Positions 51,997 through 60,646 of a stretch of DNA of 64,000 nt are shown in pieces. The number at the start of each line of letters is the position of its first letter. The first letter of the stretch is position 1. Made by a program: the position numbers and the translations under genes. The DNA comes from Brevundimonas vesicularis (GTDB taxonomy: Bacteria > Pseudomonadota > Alphaproteobacteria > Caulobacterales > Caulobacteraceae), in assembly GCF_014204545.1 (NCBI RefSeq), contig NZ_JACHLJ010000002.1:310001-374000 (forward strand), given 5' to 3'. The notes beneath the pieces are model-generated. The model had not been told where the DNA came from. It worked only from the letters and a program-made list of their open reading frames with translations, and searched no databases.

Positions 51997-53499
51997 TCAG
52001 CCCGTCTTCATCATCCGGCGGCGCTCGACCGAAGACGGAATCCTCAAGGCTTCCCGATATTTGGCCACGGTGCGGCGGGCGATGTCGATGCCCGTTTCCT
52101 TCAGGATTTCGACGATCCGGTCGTCGGACAAGACGTCACCCTCAACCCCCTCGCTGTCGATCATGGATTTGATCTTGTGACGGACGGCTTCGGCCGAATG
52201 GGTCGATGCGCCGTCCACCGACTGGATGGCGGCGGTGAAGAAGAATTTCAGCTCGAACACGCCCCGCGGCGTGGCGATATATTTGTTCGAGGTGACGCGG
52301 CTGACCGTGGATTCGTGCATGCCGATGGCGTCGGCGACGGTCTTCAGATTGAGCGGCCTCAGGAACTCGACGCCGAAGGCCAGGAAGGCGTCCTGCTGGC
52401 GCACGATCTCGGACGAGACCTTCAGAATGGTCTTGGCCCGCTGATCCAGCGACTTGACCAGCCAGTTGGCCTGGGCGGCGCAGTCGGCGACGAAGGTCTT
52501 TTCGGTATCCGAGCGCGCGCCGGCCTGAACCAGGCCGTGATAGCGTTTATCGACCAGCAGGCGCGGCAGGGTGTCGGCGTTCAGCTCGACCCGCCAGCCG
52601 CCGGCGGGATCGGGCCGCACATGCACGTCGGGCACGACCGTCTGCGCCGGCTCGCCGCCGAAGCCTGCGCCCGGACGCGGCGTCAGCGCCCGCAGTTCGG
52701 CGATCATGTCGGTCAAATCTTCGCCATCGACCTCGCAGACGCGGCGCAGGCCCGCCAGATCGCGCTTGGCCAGCAGGTCCAGGTTGTCCAGCAGCGCCGC
52801 CATCGCCGGATCGAACCGATTGCGCTCGATCAGCTGCAGCTTCAGGCATTCCGGCACCGACCGCGCCATGATCCCGGTCGGCTCGAAGCCGTGACAGACG
52901 GCAAGCACCGCCTCGATCCGCTCCAGCGGCACGCCCAGCCGGTCCGCGAACTCGGTCAGTTCCCCGCGCAGATAGCCGCCCTCGTCGGTCGCATCGATCA
53001 GGGTCAGGGCGATGCCGTGGTCGGCCGGCGACAGGCCCGCGCTCGACGCCTGGGCCTGAAGATGCTCCCACAGGGTCAGCTCGTGGGCGTCCGGTCTTTC
53101 GCCGCCTTCGCCCTCAAACGTCTGGCCGCCCTTGCCGGCGCTGGACCAGTCCGACAGCCCCGGCTGGGCCTCGTCGGTCATCCGGTCGCTGGTGCGCTCG
53201 CCAGGCGCGGCGTCGCCATAGACATCGTCGGAACCGGCGTCCATCGAAGACGCCGCTGCGTCCGCAACCCCGTCGCCGAACGACATTTCACCGTCCGCCG
53301 TCGCCTCGACGCGCTCGACAGGCTCGGGCGCGTCGCCTTCCGGCTCCTCGCGTTGCAGCAGCGGATTGCGTTCCAGCTCGGCCTCGACGAAGTCCTCCAG
53401 CTCGAGGTTCGACAGTTGCAGCAGCTTGATCGCCTGCTGCAGCTGGGGCGTGATGACCAGCCCCTGCCCCTGCCTGACCTCTAATCGTTGCCCGATCAC
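51997..53499 (-). CDS. rpoN: RNA polymerase sigma-54 factor
   Basis: A 500-residue sigma-54. Region I is Gln/Leu-rich (LVITPQLQQAIKLLQLSNLELEDFVE). An acidic linker follows, then the core-binding region and the C-terminal DNA-binding part with the RpoN box ARRTVAKYREALRIPSS. The start is probably GTG 53499, ten bases after GGGAAG, giving MIGQRLEVRQGQ; the open frame upstream runs into an intergenic repeat and is not conserved. It lies between lptB and hpf, as in many proteobacteria. In Caulobacterales it drives flagellar and stalk genes. Confidence 0.95.
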   Translation of the reverse strand: MIGQRLEVRQGQGLVITPQLQQAIKLLQLSNLELEDFVEAELERNPLLQREEPEGDAPEPVERVEATADGEMSFGDGVADAAASSMDAGSDDVYGDAAPGERTSDRMTDEAQPGLSDWSSAGKGGQTFEGEGGERPDAHELTLWEHLQAQASSAGLSPADHGIALTLIDATDEGGYLRGELTEFADRLGVPLERIEAVLAVCHGFEPTGIMARSVPECLKLQLIERNRFDPAMAALLDNLDLLAKRDLAGLRRVCEVDGEDLTDMIAELRALTPRPGAGFGGEPAQTVVPDVHVRPDPAGGWRVELNADTLPRLLVDKRYHGLVQAGARSDTEKTFVADCAAQANWLVKSLDQRAKTILKVSSEIVRQQDAFLAFGVEFLRPLNLKTVADAIGMHESTVSRVTSNKYIATPRGVFELKFFFTAAIQSVDGASTHSAEAVRHKIKSMIDSEGVEGDVLSDDRIVEILKETGIDIARRTVAKYREALRIPSSVERRRMMKTG

Positions 53500-53593
53500 G
53501 TTCGAAATCTTCCCGCCCGGCCGCCAAGTGGCCCGGAACTTGCTGGGACAGAATGTCGCCGAACCGGTTAACGCGAGACGAACGCGCTTTTTG

Positions 53594-53743
53594 GCTCCTC
53601 CCCATTTCATGGGGAGGTGGCGCGGCGCGTCCTTCAAGCGCCGTGACGGAGGGGGTCTTCACCGCATCGCTAGCGCTCGTGGTGCTCAAAAGAACCCCTC
53701 CACCACGTTGCGCGCGGTCCCCCTCCCCACAAGTGGGGAGGAG
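53594..53743. repeat. Long imperfect palindrome of the CCTCCCC family, lptB-rpoN gap
   Basis: Each end carries a CTCCTCCCC-N-GGGGAGG hairpin (53594-53614 and 53723-53743), and GGAGGGGGT / ACCCCTCCAC segments pair across the centre. Its layout matches the 14492-14647 element. It occupies most of the 254-base gap between lptB and rpoN, inside an otherwise conserved operon, and could terminate or process the lptB transcript ahead of rpoN. Confidence 0.78.
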
Positions 53744-53753
53744 ACGAGGCGGA

Positions 53754-54545
53754 TCAGATGTAGTTTTCGCCCAGATACACCCGGCGCACTTCGGCGTCGC
53801 GGATCGCCTCGTCGGACGTGCCTTCGAACAGCACCGCGCCGTTCGAGATGATCGAAACCCGGTCGGTGATATCCAGGGTCTCGCGCACATTGTGGTCGGT
53901 GATCAGTACGCCGATGCCCTGGCTGGCCAGATAGCGGATCACGGTGCGGATGTCGGCGATGGCCAGGGGGTCGATGCCGGCGAAGGGTTCGTCCAGCAGC
54001 ATGAAGGACGGCCGTCCGGCCAGCGCCCGCGCGATCTCCACCCGCCGACGCTCGCCGCCCGACAGGGCCGTAGCCCGCGCATGGCGCAGATGGTCGATGT
54101 GCAGTTCGTTCAGCAGCCGGTCGGTCTCGGCGCGGATCTGGTCGCGCGGATAATTCAGCTCGACCACCGCCTTGACGTTCTGCTCGACCGTCATGCCGCG
54201 AAAGATCGAGGCTTCCTGCGCCAGATACCCCAGGCCCATGCGACTGCGCTGATACATCGGCTGGCCGGTGATGTTCTCGCCGTCCAGCCAGATCGCGCCC
54301 GAATCCGGCGGGATCAAGCCGGTGATCATGTAGAAACAGGTGGTCTTGCCGGCCCCGTTGGGACCCAGCAGGCCCGCGACCTCGCCGCGCTGCACCGTCA
54401 GGGACACGTCGCGCACGACCTGACGCTGGCCGAACGAGCGGGCCAGGTTCATCACCCGCAGGCCCTTTTCTGCAGGCGCGGGCGCCACGGCGGCCGGTTG
54501 CGGCCGCTCGTCCAGGTTCAGGGCTGACAGTTCCTTGCGCGCCAA
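53754..54545 (-). CDS. lptB: LPS transport ATPase
   Basis: A 263-residue ABC ATPase. Walker A is GPNGAGKTT, the Q-loop is in YLAQEASIFRGMTVEQN, the signature is LSGGERRR, Walker B is FMLLDEPFAGID and the switch His is in ITDHNVRETL. AQEASIFR is characteristic of LptB. It powers LPS extraction with LptFG, which are not in the window. A 25-residue Ala/Pro-rich extension precedes the domain. It starts 29 bases after lptA. Confidence 0.96.
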   Translation of the reverse strand: MARKELSALNLDERPQPAAVAPAPAEKGLRVMNLARSFGQRQVVRDVSLTVQRGEVAGLLGPNGAGKTTCFYMITGLIPPDSGAIWLDGENITGQPMYQRSRMGLGYLAQEASIFRGMTVEQNVKAVVELNYPRDQIRAETDRLLNELHIDHLRHARATALSGGERRRVEIARALAGRPSFMLLDEPFAGIDPLAIADIRTVIRYLASQGIGVLITDHNVRETLDITDRVSIISNGAVLFEGTSDEAIRDAEVRRVYLGENYI

Positions 54546-54574
54546 ATGCTCAGGTCCGTGACGGCCAGACGGCC

Positions 54575-55069
54575 TCAGTTCGAGTTGGGATAGAAGACGC
54601 CCTGCACGCGGCTTCCGGCGGCGCCGCGCGGCGCGCCGTCCATGCGGGCGGTCTCGGTGTTGATGTTGTAGACCAGGCGCGAGCCGGTCAGGACGTTCTT
54701 GCCCTGGGTCAGGATGACGTTGCCCGTCACCACGATCTCGCCGTTGCCCAGGTTGTAGACGGCGCGGTCGCCTCGCATCGATTGGTCGGGCGTCACGAAA
54801 TAGACCGTACCGCTGGCCTCGGCGCGTTGCAGATCGCCGCCCTCGCCGCTGACAAGGGTCAGGGTGTCGGCGCGAAAGCGGTTGCCGCCCTGCGTCGCCT
54901 CGGCCCGGCCGCGCAGGATGATGCGGTTCGGCGCGTATTCGACCGAGTCCGCGCCATAGGCGACGGGCTGATTGGTCGCCTGAGCCTGCGCGTCCACCAG
55001 GGCCGGCATGCCCACGACGGCCGCCGCCGCGACGACAGCCAGCGCCTTCGAAATCTTCGTCACGATCAT
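54575..55069 (-). CDS. lptA: LPS transport periplasmic bridge protein
   Basis: This 164-residue protein has a signal peptide (about residues 1-28, ending VDAQA) and an OstA/LptA beta-jellyroll: ADSVEYAPNRIILRGRAEATQGGNRFRADTLTL, then GTVYFVTPDQSMRGDRAVYNLGNGEIVVTGNVILTQG. LptA polymers carry LPS across the periplasm. Its start overlaps the lptC stop (ATGA). Confidence 0.93.
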   Translation of the reverse strand: MIVTKISKALAVVAAAAVVGMPALVDAQAQATNQPVAYGADSVEYAPNRIILRGRAEATQGGNRFRADTLTLVSGEGGDLQRAEASGTVYFVTPDQSMRGDRAVYNLGNGEIVVTGNVILTQGKNVLTGSRLVYNINTETARMDGAPRGAAGSRVQGVFYPNSN

Positions 55070-55725
55070 CCGCCTGACCCCTTGGGCGTCAGAACGCCCT
55101 TCACCTTGTTGTCGCCTGCGCCGTCGAACACGACGCGCTGTCCCTGATCGTAGATCGCATAGGACGATGCGTTGATGGTTCCAATAGGGCCGGAACCCTG
55201 AACGCCCTTTGAACCGGTGACGTTTCCGGTCGAGGTGTCGACCACCGCCTCGGGCGTGGTCAGGACGAAGCCCGTGCCGCCGTCCGAAATGCGCACGTTC
55301 GGGCCGATCGTCACCGTCTTGGCCTGCTCGTCATAGATGCCGCCGTCGGCGGTCAGTTCCGTGACCTTGCGCCCGCCCAGGTTCAGCTTCAGCGCCGGGC
55401 CGATCAGTTTGAACTTGCCGGTATTGGGGTCGCGCACGGCGCCTTGCGCGCCGACAGTGAAGGCGCGGCCTTGTGCATCCTGACCGTGGAACAGGGGGGC
55501 GTCCAGGCGGACCTCCTGGCTCTGGCTGGCCTTGCGCTCCACCCCCGACATGACGGTGCGGAACACGGTCCAGGTAAGGGCGCCGCCCGCCAGCACCAGA
55601 ATGACGATCGGCAGGACGCGGCGATAAAGCTTCACCCGCCGCGAGCGCGCACGCCAGCGGGCGCCGGCCAGGGCGACCCTGGCCTCGTCGGCCTCGATGC
55701 GGGACTGTTCGCCGTGTTCGGTCAA
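55066..55725 (-). CDS. lptC: LPS export protein LptC
   Basis: This 219-residue protein has one N-terminal membrane helix (about residues 36-55, VLPIVILVLAGGALTWTVF) after a basic cytoplasmic stretch. The periplasmic beta-jellyroll has repeated strand motifs (LNLGGRKVTELTADGGIYDEQAKTVTIGPNVRISDG). LptC hands LPS from LptBFG to LptA. It lies seven bases after nrnC and overlaps lptA by four bases. Confidence 0.9.
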   Translation of the reverse strand: MTEHGEQSRIEADEARVALAGARWRARSRRVKLYRRVLPIVILVLAGGALTWTVFRTVMSGVERKASQSQEVRLDAPLFHGQDAQGRAFTVGAQGAVRDPNTGKFKLIGPALKLNLGGRKVTELTADGGIYDEQAKTVTIGPNVRISDGGTGFVLTTPEAVVDTSTGNVTGSKGVQGSGPIGTINASSYAIYDQGQRVVFDGAGDNKVKGVLTPKGSGG

Positions 55726-55732
55726 GCGCGCC

Positions 55733-56347
55733 TCAGCTGTGGGCGAAGATGTCGGTCTCGTCCCAGCCGGCCAGGTCGAGCGCCGACCGCGTCGGCAGGA
55801 AGTCGAAACATTTGGCGGCCAAATCGGTTCGCCCTTCGCGCGCCAGCATCATATCCAGCTTGGCTTTCGCCGCGTGCAGATACAGGACATCCGACGCCGC
55901 ATAGTCCAGCTGCGCCTGGCTCAGCGTCTCGGCGCCCCAGTCCGAGGACTGCTGCGCCTTGGACAGGTCCACGCCCACCGTCTCGCGCACCACGTCCTTC
56001 AGCCCGTGCCGGTCGGTATAGGTGCGCGCCAGCTTGGAGGCGATCTTGGTGCAATAGACCGGCCGCGTCTCGACGCCGAGGTGGAGCAGAAACATGCCGA
56101 TGTCGAACCGGCCGAAGTGGAAGATCTTGATCACCGCCGGATCGGTCAGCACCCGCTTCAGGTTCGGACAGTCATAGGCGGGCCGGTTCAGCCGCACGAC
56201 ATGGGCGTTTCCGTCGCCCGACGACAGTTGCACCACGCACAGCGGATCGCGGCGGAAACGCAGGCCCATCGTCTCGGAATCGATGGCGACCTCGGACCCC
56301 AGGTCCAGATCGTCGGGCAGGTCGCCCTCATGCAGGTAAACGGTCAT
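55733..56347 (-). CDS. nrnC: NrnC-type 3'-5' oligoribonuclease (DEDDy, RNase D-like)
   Basis: This 204-residue protein is a single DEDDy exonuclease domain without the HRDC domains of RNase D. Catalytic motifs are AIDSETMGL (Exo I), IFHFGRFDIGMF (Exo II) and YAASDVLYL (Exo III, with the Tyr). The block CTKIASKLARTYTDRHGLKDV and the C-terminal GWDETDIFAHS resemble the alphaproteobacterial nanoRNase NrnC, which degrades 2-5-nt RNAs as a ring-shaped oligomer. It begins the nrnC-lptCAB string. Confidence 0.9.
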   Translation of the reverse strand: MTVYLHEGDLPDDLDLGSEVAIDSETMGLRFRRDPLCVVQLSSGDGNAHVVRLNRPAYDCPNLKRVLTDPAVIKIFHFGRFDIGMFLLHLGVETRPVYCTKIASKLARTYTDRHGLKDVVRETVGVDLSKAQQSSDWGAETLSQAQLDYAASDVLYLHAAKAKLDMMLAREGRTDLAAKCFDFLPTRSALDLAGWDETDIFAHS

Positions 56348-56440
56348 GCTCAGGCTCTTACACGGCGAACGCGGCGCGCGAAACGGGCAAGCTCAACCAC
56401 GAACGGGCCTCAAGCAGCGGAGCGCCGCGCGCATTTCGAT

Positions 56441-56484
56441 AGGCCAAAACAAAGAAAGCGCCGCACCGTTCGGTGCGACGCTTT
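56441..56484 (-). terminator. Intrinsic terminator after tRNA-Leu
   Basis: On the minus strand an AAAGCG-T-CGCACCG stem pairs with CGGTGCG-G-CGCTTT around a short loop (56484-56455), followed by CTTTGTTTT. It lies eight bases beyond the CCA end of tRNA-Leu and ends that transcript upstream of nrnC. Confidence 0.85.
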
Positions 56485-56492
56485 CTGAAAGA

Positions 56493-56579
<87 letters not shown>

Positions 56580-56803
56580 CCCGTCGGCAGCGCCTTGCGG
56601 CGTTTCCATCGGGAAGGCGCGGACCTCTAAGGGAGGCTCCGGGCGGGGTCAACAAGGATTTTTCGCCTTTGCGAGATTTCTTGCGCGCGCGGCGCGGCAA
56701 GCCTGGCCGCACATCATTTTCGATCCGCGTTCGGCGGCGACTTAATGCGCGCTAAGCCTGTTTTCTAACCTCGTCTTGAGGCCAGGACGCCTAGAAGCGC
56801 CTC

Positions 56804-57664
56804 ATGGCGGACCCGTCTCTCAACCCCTCTGCGCCGGAGCGCTTCGTCTCGGAGCGCCGCGCCCGGCCGCGCGCGCCGTTCCGCCAGAACCGCCGCGCCC
56901 GCGAGCGGGTCACGATCCTGGGTCAACCGATGGATCTGGTGAAGCCTGAAGAGGTGCTGCACCACATTCAGCAGGCCGTGCGCCAGGGCGCAAAGACGCT
57001 AATCGCCAATCACAACCTGCACAGTCTGTATCTGATGCAGAAGCGGCCCGAACTCGGCGCCTTCTACGACAAGGCCGATCTGGTCGAGGTCGATTCGACG
57101 CCGCTTCTGGCCTTTTCGCGCGCCCTGGGCCTGCACAGCCGGGGCTTTCACCGCTGCACCTATCTGGACTGGCGCGACCATTTCTGGAGCGTGGCGAACC
57201 GTCAGGGCTGGCGCGTCCTGTCCGTCGGCGGCGCGCCCGGCGTCGGCGACGAGGCGGCCCGCCGGCTGAAGGCCCGCTATCCCGACGCCGACATCGCCAT
57301 TCACCACGGCTTTTTCGACGCCCGGCCCGGTTCGTCCGAGAACGCCGCCGTCCTGGATCGGATCACGGCTTTCCAGCCCCATATCCTGTTCGTCGGCATG
57401 GGGATGCCGCGCCAGGAGCTCTGGATCGCTGAAAACTTCGAGCGCCTGCCCGATTGCGTCATCCTGTCGGTCGGCGCCGCCTTCGACTATGAGGCGGGGG
57501 TTCAAAGCGCGGCCCCGCGCTGGATGGGTCGGGCCGGCATCGAATGGGCTTATCGCCTGCTGCACGACCCGAAACGGCTGTTCGTCCGCTACTGCGTCGA
57601 GCCCTGGACGCTCCTCCCGCTAGCCCTGCGCGACATCCGCCAGACCGGGCGTCGCAACCGCTGA
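56804..57664 (+). CDS. WecG/TagA/CpsF family glycosyltransferase
   Basis: A 286-residue glycosyltransferase family 26 protein. After a basic N-terminal 35 residues come VTILGQPMDLVKPEEVLHHI, LIANHNLHSLYLMQKRPEL, VEVDSTPLLAFSRALG with the likely catalytic Asp, VLSVGGAPGVGDEAARRL, ILFVGMGMPRQELWI, and the C-terminal GRAGIEWAYRLLHDPKRLFVRY. Relatives add a ManNAc(A) or similar residue to a lipid-linked sugar on the inner face of the membrane. In Caulobacter a member of this family acts in holdfast synthesis, so that role is possible but unproven. Confidence 0.9.
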   Translation: MADPSLNPSAPERFVSERRARPRAPFRQNRRARERVTILGQPMDLVKPEEVLHHIQQAVRQGAKTLIANHNLHSLYLMQKRPELGAFYDKADLVEVDSTPLLAFSRALGLHSRGFHRCTYLDWRDHFWSVANRQGWRVLSVGGAPGVGDEAARRLKARYPDADIAIHHGFFDARPGSSENAAVLDRITAFQPHILFVGMGMPRQELWIAENFERLPDCVILSVGAAFDYEAGVQSAAPRWMGRAGIEWAYRLLHDPKRLFVRYCVEPWTLLPLALRDIRQTGRRNR

Positions 57665-57757
57665 TCACGTTATTCCTACTGGTCAGATAGATATTTATCG
57701 CCATGATCCCTCTGGACCGCCGCGTGTTATCGACAGCGACAGAAACGGGAAACGGGG

Positions 57758-59094
57758 GTGCGCGTGCCGCAGCAGAATGGACCGCATGTCGCCATCGTCG
57801 GCGCGGGTTTCAGCGGCCTGCTGACCGCGGTCAATCTGCTGAAGGCCTCGCGCGATGTGCGCGTCACCCTGATCGAACGGCGCGGCGTTTTCGGTCCCGG
57901 CACCGCCTATGACACCGGCAATCCCGGCCATCTGCTGAACGTCCGCCTGGACAATATGAGCGCCTTTCCCGACCAGCCCAGCCACCTCGCCGATTGGCTG
58001 GCCGAACAGCCGTCGTGGCGCGCCCAGGACGGGTTCATCACCCGCGGCGTCTATGGCGACTATCTTCAGGCCTTGCTGGACGAGGCGCTGGACGACGCCC
58101 CCGACCGCTGAACCTGATCGGCGCCGAGGCGCAGTCCATCGATCGCCGGGACGACGGCTGGCGCATCCTGACCAGCGACGGAGAGGTCGCGGCCGATCAG
58201 GTCGTGCTGGCGCTGGGCAATCTGGAGCCCGCCTCGCCCCCCGGCGTCGAGGACGCGGTGCGCGCCTCCCCCGCCTATGTCGAAAACCCCTGGCGGTTCG
58301 ATCCTCAGACGGCGCGCGACGCCCGCAATGTCCTGCTGATCGGTTCTGGCCTGACGATGGTGGATGCGGCCATCACCCTGCGCCAGCCCGGACGCCGCCT
58401 GACCGCCCTGTCGCGTCACGGCCTTTTGCCCCGCGCCCACGCGACCGTTCCGCCCACGCCCTATGCCGGCGCGTTTTCGGGCAGCCCGGCCGAAATCCTG
58501 CGTCAGATCCGCGCCGCGACGTCCGAGGCCGACTGGCGCGCCGTGTTCGACCGCCTGCGCCGTTCCGCGCGCGACATCTGGCGCGGTTGGTCGCGTGCCG
58601 AGCGCAGCCGCTTCCTGCGCCATCTGCGCCCCCTGTGGGACGTGCATCGTCACCGCCTGTCGCCCGGCCCGGCGCGCGACATCCATTCCATGCTGGCCGG
58701 CGGCGAACTGACGATCCTGGCCGGCAAGCTGACCGACCTGAAGGCGACCGACGTCATCGAGGTCTCGTGGCGTCCGCGCGGAAAGAAGCGCGCCATCAAG
58801 GAGCGGTTCGATCTGGTCGTGAACTGCACCGGGCCGCTGGGCGTGATCTCTAAAAGCACCGAACCAATGATCCGCGATATCCTGGACAAGGGTTACGGTC
58901 GCCCCGACCCCTTGGGCCTGGGCCTGCAGGTCGACGACGAGGGCGGTTTGCTGGACGGGGCGGGCGCACCCGCGCGTGGCCTTCACGCCATCGGACCCCT
59001 GACGCGCGGCGCCTTTTGGGAGATGACGGCCGTGCCCGACCTGCGCGGCCAGGCCCGCGACCTCGCCGCCCGTATCCTTTCGGACCACCCCTAG
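57758..59094 (+). pseudogene. Frameshifted FAD/NAD(P)-binding protein
   Basis: The first part (57758-58111) starts at GTG and has the dinucleotide-binding motif VAIVGAGFSGLLTAVNLL, an RRGVFGPGTAYDT-x2-PGHLLNV segment and YGDYLQALLDEALDDAP. It then hits TGA at 58109. The second part (to 59094) continues the same protein in the next frame: LIGAEAQSIDRRDDG, VVLALGNLEPA, then VLLIGSGLTMVDAAITL and a C-terminal VVNCTGPLGVI...LHAIGPLTRGAFWEM. One missing base in the C5 run near 58100 would restore about 445 residues. This is the FAD-NAD(P)-binding family (PF13454-like). It may be a true mutation or a homopolymer sequencing error. Confidence 0.85.
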
Positions 59095-59144
59095 GTCCAA
59101 TCAGAATTCAGTATGGGGACGTCTTTCCGGGGCGTCCGAAGGAC

Positions 59145-59221
59145 GAACCCGGAACCCATGAGAGGCGCATCAGGCATTGGACGCGTTGAGCGGCGCGACT
59201 GCTGCCCTGGGTTCCGGGTTC
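59145..59221. repeat. Inverted repeat element GAACCCGGAACCCA
   Basis: Perfect 14-bp arms GAACCCGGAACCCA (59145-59158) and TGGGTTCCGGGTTC (59208-59221) flank 49 bases. Outside them, CCGGGGCGTCC and CTTCGCCCCGCTCAGCCCCGGAATGACG extend partial symmetry (CCGGGG/CCCCGG). It lies between the frameshifted gene and the export gene and is distinct from the CCTCCCC family. Confidence 0.75.
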
Positions 59222-59343
59222 TTCGCCCCGCTCAGCCCCGGAATGACGAGCAGAGAGACGATTATTTTGACGGTCGGACCGCCCCTAGACCGGAACAACC
59301 GACGCGTTTAGCCTTCGCACCTGAAACGATCGGGGGCGACGAC

Positions 59344-59880
59344 ATGAGGGCAAGAAGAGGCATCGGCCTGCTGGTCGCGATCCTGTCGCTGGGCCTCGCG
59401 GCCTTCACGCCCCAGACCGTATCGGACTATCGCCTCGCCTCCGCAGACAAGGTGCGCATCGACGTCTTCGGCGAGGCGGCGCTGAGCGGCGAGTTCGTGA
59501 TCGACGCCAACGGCCGGATCGCCCTGCCCCTGATCGGCGAGGTCCAGGCTGCCGGCCTGACGGGCGCCCAGCTTCAGGACGCCGTCGCTCAAGCCTTGAG
59601 CCAGGGCTATCTGAACCAGCCGCGCGTCACCGCCCAGGTCCTGACCTATCGGCCGATCTACATCCTGGGCGAGGTCAATCGGCCGGGAGAATACCCCTAT
59701 CTGCCGGACCTGACGGTGCTGAACGCCGTGGCGACGGCCCAAGGCTTCACCTATCGCGCCAACACGCGCCGCGTCTTCGTGCGTCGCGCCGGATCACCGG
59801 TCGAAGAGGCCCAGCCGCTGACCGCCGATGCGCGTGTTTCGCCCGGCGACACCCTGCGGATCGGCGAACGCTACTTCTGA
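59344..59880 (+). CDS. Short Wza-like polysaccharide export protein
   Basis: This 178-residue protein has a signal peptide (about residues 1-24) and then a polysaccharide export domain: YRLASADKVRIDVFGEAALSGEFVIDANGRIALPLIGEVQAAGLT, and an SLBB domain: YILGEVNRPGEYPYLPDLTVLNAVATAQGFTYRA. Unlike Wza it has no lipobox Cys and lacks the C-terminal amphipathic helix that spans the outer membrane, so it may be a soluble periplasmic partner. Context (glycosyltransferase, FAD protein) suggests a small export locus. The start is chosen at the signal peptide; the longer frame runs into the inverted repeat. Confidence 0.88.
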   Translation: MRARRGIGLLVAILSLGLAAFTPQTVSDYRLASADKVRIDVFGEAALSGEFVIDANGRIALPLIGEVQAAGLTGAQLQDAVAQALSQGYLNQPRVTAQVLTYRPIYILGEVNRPGEYPYLPDLTVLNAVATAQGFTYRANTRRVFVRRAGSPVEEAQPLTADARVSPGDTLRIGERYF

Positions 59881-59887
59881 CCCGCTG

Positions 59888-60190
59888 TCAGATCGGCATC
59901 GCCATGATTTCCTTATAGGCGGAAATCACCTGATCGCGGACCGAGATCACCGTTTCCAGGGACGCCTCGGCCGAGCTCAGCGCCGTGACCACATCGATCA
60001 GATTGCCCTGACCCTGGACTGAGCGGGTCATCTGGGTTTCGGCCGCGCGCGACTGCTGGGTCATGTCGGTCATGGCGTTCTTGACCAGGTCGGCGAAGCC
60101 GCCGTCCCCGACGCCGGGCGCCTGGGCTGCGGTCGGCATGGCGCCGCCCTGAACGGCGGCATAGGCCTTGGCGGCCATCATCGGGTTCAT
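59888..60190 (-). CDS. fliE: Flagellar hook-basal body protein FliE
   Basis: This 100-residue protein ends with the FliE signature: NLIDVVTALSSAEASLETVISVRDQVISAYKEIMAMPI. The N-terminal half is Ala/Gly-rich. FliE joins the MS ring to the rod. It follows flgC by 10 bases on the same strand. Confidence 0.94.
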   Translation of the reverse strand: MNPMMAAKAYAAVQGGAMPTAAQAPGVGDGGFADLVKNAMTDMTQQSRAAETQMTRSVQGQGNLIDVVTALSSAEASLETVISVRDQVISAYKEIMAMPI

Positions 60191-60200
60191 GGCCTAGCCC

Positions 60201-60620
60201 TCAGCGTTTGATGATGTCGAGGGTGCGGCTGTCCATCGACCGCGCCGTCTCGATGACGTTCAGATTGGCCTCATAGGCGCGCTGCGCCTCGCGCATGTCC
60301 ATCGCCTCGACCAGGGTGTCGACATTGGGCCGCATCACATAGCCTTGCGCGTTCGCGGCCGGGTGCGACGGGTCATAGTCCATCTTGAAGTCGCCCTGGT
60401 CGGGCCGGACCTCGGCCAGGGTAACGCCGGTCGCCCCATCGACCTCGCGCGCCTGGAAGACCGGGATCTGGCGGCGATAGGGCTCGCCGCCCGGCGTGCG
60501 CGCCGTCGACTGGGCGTTGGCGATGTTCTCGGCGATCACGCGCATGCGCGACTGCTGCGCCTTCAGGGCCGAGGCCGCCACCGCCATGGCGCTGTTCGAA
60601 GGGGGGATGGGATCAGGCAT
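60201..60620 (-). CDS. flgC: Flagellar proximal rod protein FlgC
   Basis: This 139-residue rod protein has the N-terminal AVAASALKAQQSRMRVIAENIANAQSTARTPGGEPYRRQIPVF and C-terminal GYVMRPNVDTLVEAMDMREAQRAYEANLNVIETARSM coiled-coil segments typical of rod and hook proteins. It is the second gene of flgB-flgC-fliE. Confidence 0.96.
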   Translation of the reverse strand: MPDPIPPSNSAMAVAASALKAQQSRMRVIAENIANAQSTARTPGGEPYRRQIPVFQAREVDGATGVTLAEVRPDQGDFKMDYDPSHPAANAQGYVMRPNVDTLVEAMDMREAQRAYEANLNVIETARSMDSRTLDIIKR

Positions 60621-60646
60621 GGGTCAGTCCTTCTCGGCCATCGGCC

